From contig NZ_CP134771.1 of the NCBI RefSeq assembly GCF_031880315.1, positions 5,326,001 to 5,390,000 of the forward strand: a stretch of DNA of 64,000 nt, given 5' to 3'. The notes beneath the pieces are model-generated. The model worked only from the letters and a program-made list of their open reading frames with translations. It did not search any database and was not told where the DNA came from. This document shows positions 54,267 to 64,000 of this stretch, piece by piece (position 1 is the first letter of the stretch; each line of letters starts with the position of its first letter). This DNA is from Pseudomonas baltica (GTDB lineage: Bacteria > Pseudomonadota > Gammaproteobacteria > Pseudomonadales > Pseudomonadaceae). The position numbers and the translations under genes are program-made.

Positions 54267-54541
54267 TCGATCACTTCTCCGCGCAGCAGGAATTTAGCCA
54301 GGGCGAACGAGCCGACAAAGCCGAACAGCGCGATCAGCAGGGCAGCTTCGAAGTAGGTATCACTGGCATAGCGAATCCCCAATACCAGCATCATCAACAT
54401 GGCGAGGATGTACAGGTAGTCGAGGGCGAGGACCCGATCCTGTGCCGAGGGCCCGCGAAACAGCCGGATCAGCGTCAGCAGCATGGCCAGGGCGAAGATG
54501 CACAGGCTGGTCAGGATGGCATTGTCGAGCAGCGGGCTCAT
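54263..54541 (-). CDS. phaF: Monovalent cation/H+ antiporter subunit F
   Basis: A 92-residue membrane protein with three helices: 'LFRGPSAQDRVLALDYLYIL' and 'SDTYFEAALLIALFGFVGSF' match the MnhF/PhaF family. The frame is open to 55117, but the true ATG (54541) overlaps the end of phaE. It is a component of the multisubunit antiporter. Confidence 0.9.
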   Translation of the reverse strand: MSPLLDNAILTSLCIFALAMLLTLIRLFRGPSAQDRVLALDYLYILAMLMMLVLGIRYASDTYFEAALLIALFGFVGSFALAKFLLRGEVIE

Positions 54542-55026
54542 TGGAAGATCTCCATCAGCGGGCGTTCGTAAGTTGCCTTGAAATGGGCGATGAAGCGCGC
54601 CTCGTCGTCCAGATCGAAGACATGTATCAGCAGCAGGCTGCGGTCCAGCGCCAGCTCGGACCAGACGGTGCCTGGAATGACCGTGCAGACGATCGACAGC
54701 GTTGCCAGCCCGGCGGGATCGCGCAGGTCCAGGGGCACCTTGACGAACGCCGAGCGCGGCGCACGTTGGTCGAGGCTCCAGACTTGCCAGCCGACCTGCA
54801 GATTGGAGGTCACAAGGTCGATTCCCACTCGCCCCAGCAGGCGCAGCACTGTCAATGGTCGGCGAATATGCGGATGGGACGGACGCAGCGGCGCCATCAG
54901 CAGGGGGGCGAGAACACCGAACAACACCCCCAGCAACACCTGGCCTGCACTGAACGAGAGGTTCAGCAGCAGCCATAACAGCAGCAAGGCGACGGATAGC
55001 AGGGGAGCGGGGAACAGGCGCTTCAT
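54538..55026 (-). CDS. phaE: Monovalent cation/H+ antiporter subunit E
   Basis: A 162-residue protein with N-terminal hydrophobic helices ('LLSVALLLLWLLLNLSFSAG', 'VLLGVLFGVLAPLLMAPLRP') and a cytosolic C-terminal domain with 'VCTVIPGTVWSELALDRSLL', typical of MnhE/PhaE. The ATG at 55026 overlaps the phaD stop by four bases. The longer open frame to 55476 is not used. Confidence 0.9.
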   Translation of the reverse strand: MKRLFPAPLLSVALLLLWLLLNLSFSAGQVLLGVLFGVLAPLLMAPLRPSHPHIRRPLTVLRLLGRVGIDLVTSNLQVGWQVWSLDQRAPRSAFVKVPLDLRDPAGLATLSIVCTVIPGTVWSELALDRSLLLIHVFDLDDEARFIAHFKATYERPLMEIFQ

Positions 55027-56717
55027 GGCGTTTCTCCCAGGGGGGGCGGCATGGGTGCCACGGTCTGGTCTGAGAGTGGGCCTGGTCGGGCCTTGCGCGC
55101 CAATACGGCTTCGACATAGCGAGACGAATTTGCGAGCTCGGCGGCGGTGTCCTGGGTGTAGCGCAGCAGCGGCTCGGCCTTGAACGTCATCGCAATCGAT
55201 AGCGCCAGCAGGATGACGATGGGAATGCATTCGTTGCGCCGCAACAGCGGCGAGGGGCGATCCTGGGGCGTCCAGAATCGCTGGATGGCGACCCGGGTCA
55301 GGCCCATCAGTGAGGCCAGTCCCGATATCACCAGCAAGGCGATGAAGATCCAGCCTTCGCTGGACAGTGCCACACCCGGTGCTTGCAGGCCATGGGGGTT
55401 GAACAACGCGCTGATCAGGTTCAGCTTGCCGATGAACCCGGACAGGGGCGGCATGCCGACGATCAGCAACACGCACGCAATGAAACTCAGGCCCAGAAAC
55501 GCCATGGTCCAGGGGATGACCTGACCGACCACGGCTTTTTGCTCGTCGTCCAGATTGATACCCTTGGGCGGGTGCAGGGATTCCAGGGCACGGGGCAGGG
55601 CGTCGCTGTCGTCTTCAAGCGCGATATCGTTGGCCGAGCGCGAGCGCTCGATCAGTTCAGCCAGCAGAAACAGCGCGCACAGGGCCAGGGTCGAGCTCAC
55701 CAGATAGAACAGCGCCGCCCCTGTGAGTCTTTGCTGACCGAAGCCTATGGCGGCGAGCAGAGTGCCAGCCGAGACCAGGATGCTCAGGCTGGCCATGCGC
55801 TCCAGGCGTTGTGCCGCGAGGATCGACAGCGCTGCGCAGGCAATCGTCGCCAAGCCGCCGATGACCAACCATTCGCTACCGAAGTGCGCGGAGGCGCCGG
55901 CCTCATCGGAAAACAGCAGTGTCCATAGCCGCAACACCGTGTACAGGCCGACCTTGGTCATGATTGCGAACAACGCGGCCACCGGCGCACTGGCGCTTGA
56001 ATAGGCGGGCACCAGCCAGAAATTCAGCGGCCACATGCCAGCCTTGGCGAGAAACGCCGTGGCCAGAATCGCCGCGCCCGCGTGCAGTAGCCCGCGATCG
56101 GCGGCCGCCACTTGAGGGATCTTTATCGCCAGGTCTGCCATGTTCAGGGTGCCGGTGACACCGTAGATCATCGCCGCGCCGATCAAAAACAACGACGACG
56201 CCAGCAGGTTGATCGCTATGTAATGCATGCCGGCCGACACCCTGGCGCGCCCCGAGCCATGCAGCATCAGCCCGTATGATGCTGCCAGCAGCACTTCGAA
56301 AAACACGAACAGGTTGAACAGATCACCGGTCAGGAAGGCGCCATACAACCCCATCAACTGGATCTGGAACATGGCATGAAAACTCGCGCCCGCCCGATCC
56401 CAGCGTGCCATGGCGAAGAGCAGCGCGCAGCTGGCGATGATCCCGGTCAGGACCATCATCAACGCGGCCAGCCGGTCGGCGACCAGCACGATGCCGAAGG
56501 GCGCTTCCCAGTTGCCGGGCAGATAGACGCCGATCGAGCTGCTGCCCTGTTGTACCTGCAGCATCAACAGTACTGCGGTGAGCAGGCCTGCGACGGTCGA
56601 CAGCAGGTTGATCTGCGCCTTCAGGGGACGGTGTTTTTCCCCGAGCAGCAACATCACCGCTGCCGTCAGCAACGGCAGCAGAACGGGCACGATGATCAGG
56701 GTTGGCATCAAGCTCAT
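55023..56717 (-). CDS. phaD: Monovalent cation/H+ antiporter subunit D
   Basis: A 564-residue membrane protein of the NuoN/M-like proton-channel family, with about 14 helices. 'YGLMLHGSGRARVSAGMHYIAIN' region and 'KAGMWPLNFWLVPAYSSASA' hold the conserved lysines and the 'PLNFWL' motif of the antiporter-like subunits. 'GMPPLSGFIGKLNLISAL' is the other family landmark. A ~45-residue acidic insert ('ERSRSANDIALEDDSDALPR') lies between late helices. The start overlaps phaC by four bases. Confidence 0.94.
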   Translation of the reverse strand: MSLMPTLIIVPVLLPLLTAAVMLLLGEKHRPLKAQINLLSTVAGLLTAVLLMLQVQQGSSSIGVYLPGNWEAPFGIVLVADRLAALMMVLTGIIASCALLFAMARWDRAGASFHAMFQIQLMGLYGAFLTGDLFNLFVFFEVLLAASYGLMLHGSGRARVSAGMHYIAINLLASSLFLIGAAMIYGVTGTLNMADLAIKIPQVAAADRGLLHAGAAILATAFLAKAGMWPLNFWLVPAYSSASAPVAALFAIMTKVGLYTVLRLWTLLFSDEAGASAHFGSEWLVIGGLATIACAALSILAAQRLERMASLSILVSAGTLLAAIGFGQQRLTGAALFYLVSSTLALCALFLLAELIERSRSANDIALEDDSDALPRALESLHPPKGINLDDEQKAVVGQVIPWTMAFLGLSFIACVLLIVGMPPLSGFIGKLNLISALFNPHGLQAPGVALSSEGWIFIALLVISGLASLMGLTRVAIQRFWTPQDRPSPLLRRNECIPIVILLALSIAMTFKAEPLLRYTQDTAAELANSSRYVEAVLARKARPGPLSDQTVAPMPPPLGETP

Positions 56718-57057
56718 TCCTGGGGCTCCCGACCGTCGACATGGTCAGTGCCGGTCAGACCCCGGGAGGCCAGCAGCACGACGAGGAACAACGCGGTCAT
56801 GGCGAAGCTGATGACGATGGCGGTGAGTACCAAGGCCTGCGGCAGCGGGTCGGTGTAGTGCAGCAGGTCCTGCGGGACGCCGTCCTTGACGATCGGCTCG
56901 CGGCCGATGAACAGGCTGCCCATGCTGAAAATGAACAGGTTGACCCCGTAGGACAGCAGGCACAGGCCCATGACCACCTGGAAGGTCCGTGGGCGCAGGA
57001 TCAGCCAAACGCCGGACGCGGACAGGACGCCAATGGCGATTGCGATGACTTCTTCCA

Positions 57058-57058
<1 letters not shown>
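56714..57058 (-). CDS. phaC: Monovalent cation/H+ antiporter subunit C
   Basis: A 114-residue NuoK-like subunit with three helices: 'IGVLSASGVWLILRPRTFQV', 'LLSYGVNLFIFSMGSLFIGR' and 'ALVLTAIVISFAMTALFLVV'. The gene overlaps phaAB by one base and phaD by four. The symbol follows the Pha (pH adaptation) nomenclature and is unrelated to polyhydroxyalkanoate synthase. Confidence 0.92.
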
Positions 57059-59976
<2,918 letters not shown>

Positions 59977-60156
59977 AGATTTCATCTGCAAAGGGATGCC
60001 AGCGATCATACGTGGCAGGGGGCTGATCACCAACTCGTCGAGGCCCTGAACGGGGCCTCGAGCCGGTTCATCTCTTGGGTTTTGTATAACAAGGTTTTAC
60101 AAAGAACGATTCATTACCACCATAGCTGGCGCGTGAAGATTGCGAGGCGGTGTTCG

Positions 60157-60819
60157 ATGACGATTTCGCTGCTCAAACCGAGCATGGGCTGCCTTGCTCT
60201 GGGTGTGGAGCACACCGCACAATGCGCCTTAGCCGCCGCCAACAGCGAGAACATTGTGCCCAGCGACCCCCAGCCCCGCACCTCGGTGCTCCAGCACGTC
60301 AGCCAGAATCTGCGCCGTTTGCGCAACGGTGCGGGGCTCAGCCAGGCTGCGCTGGCAGAAAGATCCGGGGTCAGTCGGCGAATGCTGGTAGCGCTCGAAG
60401 CAGGCGAAAAGAACGTCAGCCTTACTACCCTAGATCGTCTCGCCGATGCCTTGGGTGTTGCCTTCAGTGACTTGATCCAAGCGTTCGAGGCCCGTGATCC
60501 AAGCCGTATCGAAGAGCTTGCCTGGATCGGCGAGCGTTCTGGCAGCCGCGGTGTGCTGTTGGCCAGCGCCCTGGCGCGGCGCGAAGTGGAATTGTGGGAA
60601 TGGCGCCTCGAACCGGGCGAGTGCTACGCCAGCGAGGCCAATGCCGATGGCTGGAGCGAGCAGGTGTTCGTGTTCGAGGGCGCGCTTCAGCTCGAACTGG
60701 CAGGTCGGGTTCACGCACTGCAGGCCGGCGACTTCCATATGTTCGCGAGCAATGTCGCCCATGCCTACCGCAATGTCGGCAGCCAAGCGGTGCGCTTCAT
60801 CCGCAACGTGGTCATTTAG
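60157..60819 (+). CDS. XRE-family transcriptional regulator with cupin domain
   Basis: A protein of about 220 residues. The helix-turn-helix is 'LRRLRNGAGLSQAALAERSG' and 'VSRRMLVALEAGEKNVSLTT', followed by 'LDRLADALGVAFSDLIQA'. The C-terminal part is a cupin barrel: 'LEPGECYASEANADGWSEQV', 'FVFEGALQLELAGRVHALQA' and 'GDFHMFASNVAHAYRNVG'. Such proteins repress genes for small-molecule catabolism or transport. Start choice is uncertain: ATG 60157 gives an unusual 33-residue leader, while GTG 60256 would give the compact form seen in relatives. It is divergent from phaAB. Confidence 0.85.
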   Translation: MTISLLKPSMGCLALGVEHTAQCALAAANSENIVPSDPQPRTSVLQHVSQNLRRLRNGAGLSQAALAERSGVSRRMLVALEAGEKNVSLTTLDRLADALGVAFSDLIQAFEARDPSRIEELAWIGERSGSRGVLLASALARREVELWEWRLEPGECYASEANADGWSEQVFVFEGALQLELAGRVHALQAGDFHMFASNVAHAYRNVGSQAVRFIRNVVI

Positions 60820-60949
60820 CCGAGCGTGGTGCCACTAGCGGTCGATAACCACTATCACGGCAGATGATTTTTTCAGTGGCCGACGTAACGGTAGCCTGTG
60901 CGCAATCCGTCAGACTTCTGATCTTACTTCCAGGCGCAGGGAGGCCCGC

Positions 60950-61006
60950 ATGCCGCTTTCACTCTTATTGGTCATTTTCTTCACCATCGCCTTGCTGACC
61001 GGCTAG
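60950..61006 (+). CDS. Candidate 18-residue hydrophobic membrane micropeptide
   Basis: An ATG with GGGAGG 5 bases upstream opens an 18-codon frame ending in TAG. It encodes MPLSLLLVIFFTIALLTG, nearly all hydrophobic and long enough for one membrane helix. It lies in the gap between the XRE-cupin gene and the aminopeptidase gene, 96 bases before the latter's start, so it could be a leader or a true microprotein. Too short for ordinary gene calling; the support is only the Shine-Dalgarno and composition. Confidence 0.4.
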   Translation: MPLSLLLVIFFTIALLTG

Positions 61007-61102
61007 TCACCGGCGCAACGGTTGCTCAAGCATCGAGCCTGCTTCATGATCGACGGCCTGGCCCTTTATAACGGCGGCACGCCGTGGTCGCAGGAGATCT
61101 TT

Positions 61103-62911
61103 ATGAGCACAACCTCTGCAAACGACGCCCAGGTGCCCGCGCGCCTGGCCCAGGTCCGTGAAGTCATGGCGGGCCAAGGCGTCAGCGCCCTGCTGGTACC
61201 ATCGGCAGACCCTCATCTTTCCGAATACCTGCCGCGCTACTGGCAGGGGCGACGCTGGCTGTCCGGCTTTCATGGCTCAGTCGGCACCTTGGTCGTCACC
61301 GCTGATTTTGCCGGGCTCTGGGTCGACAGCCGTTACTGGGAGCAGGCCGAAAAGGAACTCGCCGGTACCGGCATCGCCTTGATGAGGCTCATGAGTGGTC
61401 AACCTGGCGCACTGGAGTGGCTGCCTGAAAACGTGGCGCAGGGCGCGACGGTGGCAGTCGATGGTGCGGTCATGGCCCTGGCGTCGGCGCGCAGTCTCAA
61501 CGACAAACTGGCCGCGCGTGGCGCTTCGTTGCGTACCGATCTCGATCTGCTGAGCGAGGTATGGATCGATCGGCCCGCATTGCCAGTCGCCGACGTTTTC
61601 GAGCACGCGCCACCCTTCGCCAGTGAAGATCGTCAGCTGCGTTTGTCGCGCTTGCGTGAGGCACTGCGAGATAAAGGTGCCGACTGGCACTTCCTTGCCA
61701 CCCTGGATGACATCGCCTGGCTGTTCAATCTGCGTGGCGCGGACGTTTCCTACAACCCGGTGTTCCTGGCGTTCGCGCTGGTGGGGGAGGGGGTGGCACG
61801 GTTGTATGTGGCTGCCGGGAAAATCGCCGAGCCGCTGCGGGCCAGATTGCTGGAGCAGGGCGTGGAGGTTCGCGATTATGCCGAGATCAGTGCCGACCTG
61901 GAGGCGGTCCCTGCCCAGGCCAGTGTCCTGCTCGATCCGGCCAAGGTCACGGTAGGCCTGACCCGCCACTTGCAAGCCAGTGTGCGGTTGATCGAAGGCA
62001 TCAACCCGACCACCCTGTTCAAGTCGCGCAAAAACGAAGCGGATGCTGCCCACGTGCGCCAGGCAATGGAGCAGGACGGCGCGGCCCTTTGCGAGTTTTT
62101 CAGCTGGCTGGAATCGGCATTGGGGCAGCAGACCATCACTGAAGTCACCATCGATGAACAGCTGACAGCTGCACGTACTCGTCGTCCTGACTATGTCTGT
62201 GCGAGCTTCGCCACTATTGCGGCCTTCAATGCCAATGGCGCGATGCCGCACTACCGCGCCACGGCGGCATCCCATGCCACGCTTGAAGGCGACGGTTTAT
62301 TGCTGATCGATTCCGGTGGCCAGTATCTGGGGGGCACTACCGATATCACGCGGATGGTGCCGATCGGCTCACCCACTGAGGCACAACGCCGCGATTGCAC
62401 GCGCGTGCTAAAAGGGATGATCGCGTTATCACGGGCGCGGTTTCCGCGGGGCATCGCTTCGCCATTACTGGATGCCATCGCTCGCGCGCCGCTATGGGCC
62501 GACAATGTCGATTACGGCCACGGCACGGGTCATGGCGTCGGGTACTTCCTCAATGTGCATGAGGGGCCGCAGGTTATCGCCTATCAGGCTGCGCCCGGGC
62601 CGCAGACCGCCATGCAACAGGGCATGATCACCTCGGTGGAGCCGGGCACCTATCGACCCGGCCAATGGGGCGTGCGTATCGAGAATCTGGTGTTGACCCA
62701 GGAAGCCGGTAAAAGTGAGTTCGGTGATTTTCTGCGGTTTGAAACCCTGACCCTGTGCCCGATCGACACGCGTTGCCTCTTGCGTGACGAGTTGTCCAGG
62801 GAAGAGCGACTGTGGCTTGATGACTATCATGCCGAAGTCCGGCAGCGTTTGGCGCCCTTGTTGTCCGGGCCAGCGCTGGAGTGGATGAAGGTGCGGACCG
62901 AGCGCTTTTAA
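61103..62911 (+). CDS. Xaa-Pro aminopeptidase (M24B)
   Basis: A 602-residue cytosolic metallopeptidase that removes N-terminal residues ahead of proline. It has the long three-domain form: two creatinase-like N-terminal domains ('LLVPSADPHLSEYLPRYWQG', 'DWHFLATLDDIAWLFNLRG') and a pita-bread catalytic domain. The metal ligands appear in order: 'LLIDSGGQYLGGTTDITRM' (two Asp), 'YGHGTGHGVGYFLNVHEGPQ' (His), 'ITSVEPGTY' (Glu) and 'GVRIENLVL' (Glu). GGAGATC precedes the ATG at 61103; the frame is open from 61022. It is convergent with the DMT gene, 14 bases apart. Confidence 0.92.
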   Translation: MSTTSANDAQVPARLAQVREVMAGQGVSALLVPSADPHLSEYLPRYWQGRRWLSGFHGSVGTLVVTADFAGLWVDSRYWEQAEKELAGTGIALMRLMSGQPGALEWLPENVAQGATVAVDGAVMALASARSLNDKLAARGASLRTDLDLLSEVWIDRPALPVADVFEHAPPFASEDRQLRLSRLREALRDKGADWHFLATLDDIAWLFNLRGADVSYNPVFLAFALVGEGVARLYVAAGKIAEPLRARLLEQGVEVRDYAEISADLEAVPAQASVLLDPAKVTVGLTRHLQASVRLIEGINPTTLFKSRKNEADAAHVRQAMEQDGAALCEFFSWLESALGQQTITEVTIDEQLTAARTRRPDYVCASFATIAAFNANGAMPHYRATAASHATLEGDGLLLIDSGGQYLGGTTDITRMVPIGSPTEAQRRDCTRVLKGMIALSRARFPRGIASPLLDAIARAPLWADNVDYGHGTGHGVGYFLNVHEGPQVIAYQAAPGPQTAMQQGMITSVEPGTYRPGQWGVRIENLVLTQEAGKSEFGDFLRFETLTLCPIDTRCLLRDELSREERLWLDDYHAEVRQRLAPLLSGPALEWMKVRTERF

Positions 62912-62925
62912 GGGCAGGGTGCTGG

Positions 62926-63813
62926 TCAGTCGGCTGCCAGCGTGGCGGCCGGCTCTTTTTGCGAAGTAAGGGTAGTGCCTGCCGAGGCCACGATGATGGC
63001 GATGATCGCCAGCCATTGGGTCAGTGTCAGCACCTCACTGAGGAACAGGAAACCTGCCAGCGCGCCCGCCACCGGTTCGATACTCATAAGAATGCTGAAG
63101 GTGCGAGCCGGCATTCGGGTCAGGGCAATCATCTCCAGGGTATAGGGAACGGCGGTTGACAGGATCGCGACGCCAATGGCGATGGGGAGCAACGACAGGT
63201 TGAGCAGTGCGGAACCGGCATGGGCAATGCCTACCGGCACCACGAAGACGGCTGCAACTACCACGCCGAGTACGGCGCCTTGCACGCCGTGGTCATCCCC
63301 GGCTTTTTTCCCGAAGATGATATAGGCCGCCCAGCAGGCGCCAGCGCCCAGAGCATAGATCATGCCCACCGGATCGAGGCTAGTGGGCGAGTCCATTGCC
63401 GGCATCAGCAGGACGAGGCCGATGACCGCCAGGGCAATCCAGACGAAATCGATGGCGCGGCGTGAGGCGAATAATGCCACTGCCAGCGGCCCGGTAAACT
63501 CGAGCGCCACTGCAATCCCTAGCGGGACGGTGCGGATGGCCAGGTAATAAAGAAGGTTCATGAAGCCGAGCGCCATTCCGTAGAACAGGATGTTGCGCAG
63601 GCTTTGCGGCGTCCAGTTACTGCGCCATGGCTTGAAGATTACCACCAGGATGATGCTGGAAAAGATCAGCCGCAAGGCCGTGGCGCCTTGGGCGCCTACC
63701 ACCGGGAACAACTCTTTAGCCAGGGAAGCACCGGATTGAATAGTGGCCATGGCGATCAGCAGCAAGCCGATGGGGTAGAGCGTGGAGGTGAGGTTACGAC
63801 TTGTTGTTGTCAT
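62926..63813 (-). CDS. EamA/DMT-family transporter, RhtA-like exporter
   Basis: A 295-residue membrane protein with ten helices in two EamA repeats. 'SGASLAKELFPVVGAQGATA' and 'LRLIFSSIILVV' start the first repeat, and 'VPLGIAVALEFTGPLAVALF' and 'LSTAVPYTLEMIALTRMPAR' with 'FSILMSIEPVAGALAGFLFL' fit RhtA, the threonine/homoserine exporter. The substrate is likely an amino acid or related metabolite, but that is from family resemblance only. No strong Shine-Dalgarno is visible before the ATG. Confidence 0.88.
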   Translation of the reverse strand: MTTTSRNLTSTLYPIGLLLIAMATIQSGASLAKELFPVVGAQGATALRLIFSSIILVVIFKPWRSNWTPQSLRNILFYGMALGFMNLLYYLAIRTVPLGIAVALEFTGPLAVALFASRRAIDFVWIALAVIGLVLLMPAMDSPTSLDPVGMIYALGAGACWAAYIIFGKKAGDDHGVQGAVLGVVVAAVFVVPVGIAHAGSALLNLSLLPIAIGVAILSTAVPYTLEMIALTRMPARTFSILMSIEPVAGALAGFLFLSEVLTLTQWLAIIAIIVASAGTTLTSQKEPAATLAAD

Positions 63814-63908
63814 GAGAGCTGGTGCTTATATAGGAGGCATTGGGCAGGCTTGAGCCGACTATAATGCTCAAGCTTTGCTGGATGGGCAATATAGTGCGCA
63901 CTGGTGAG

Positions 63909-63969
63909 ATGCAAGCTGCAAGTAAAGGCGGGCGCGGTGTGCTTTTCTTGTGGCTTGAAGCTTGCTGCG
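63909..63969. repeat. REP-like imperfect hairpin at the window end
   Basis: 'GCAAGCTGCAAG' near 63911 is mirrored by 'CTTGAAGCTTGC' near 63954, enclosing a GC-rich loop. This 'AAGCTGCAAG' hairpin type is common between Pseudomonas genes. No gene is visible from 63814 to the end. Confidence 0.5.
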
Positions 63970-64000
63970 ATCAACTCTTTAAGAAAGTGGTTGACGGGGG

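Overview
The window looks like a stretch of a Pseudomonas chromosome. The genus call rests on the GC-rich coding bias (long antisense shadow ORFs everywhere), on gene content such as the GlgE/TreS-Pep2/GlgB and GlgA/TreZ/MalQ/TreY/GlgX blocks, the fused PhaAB antiporter subunit and the EfeUOBM iron-uptake set, and on REP-like intergenic repeats of the 'CTGTGGGAGC' type. I saw no tRNA, rRNA, CRISPR array, insertion sequence or prophage.

Layout. 1-7.2 kb: the tail of a GntR-type regulator, an MFS transporter with an amidohydrolase, an MHYT-GGDEF-EAL cyclic-di-GMP protein, a short-chain dehydrogenase, a bidirectional terminator and an MHS-type MFS transporter. 7.5-27.9 kb: the alpha-glucan/trehalose region. 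A 58-residue proline-rich acidic protein (too short for ordinary ORF calling) is divergent from glgE-treS/pep2-glgB on the plus strand. The second operon, glgA-treZ-malQ-treY-DUF2934-glgX and then an EEP-family gene, lies on the minus strand, convergent with the first. Together they give a cycle: TreS-Pep2 turns trehalose into maltose-1-phosphate, GlgE polymerises it, GlgB branches it, GlgA can also elongate glucan, GlgX and MalQ trim and rearrange it, and TreY/TreZ turn it back into trehalose. No glgC, glgP or otsAB is present here.

28.2-32.9 kb: one gene for a 1543-residue protein resembling the uncharacterised Pseudomonas dermonecrotic-toxin-like (DUF6543) family, the least explained gene of the window. 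33-38.6 kb: a small coiled-coil protein, then gnd-zwf-HAD phosphatase-GH15 glucoamylase-like enzyme, tightly coupled and preceded by a perfect inverted repeat that looks like an operator. 38.8-45.6 kb: a dienoyl-CoA isomerase-like crotonase, NudC, a SufR-like Fe-S regulator (COG2345 type) divergent from an MFS transporter gene split by one in-frame amber codon, a TSUP permease, an SDR and an aminoglycoside-phosphotransferase-like kinase.

45.8-50.1 kb: the efeUOBM ferrous-iron uptake operon under a perfect 17-bp Fur-box palindrome. 50.3-52.8 kb: a zinc-finger-less DksA-like protein and several small conserved or unknown proteins. 52.9-60 kb: a glycine-betaine-type substrate-binding protein and the PhaAB-C-D-E-F-G cation/proton antiporter operon, whose subunit genes overlap by 1-4 bases. 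60.1-64 kb: an XRE-cupin regulator, a candidate 18-residue membrane micropeptide, an Xaa-Pro aminopeptidase and a DMT-family exporter.

Family names come from recognising motifs by eye. No database search was run, and starts were chosen by Shine-Dalgarno position and family length.
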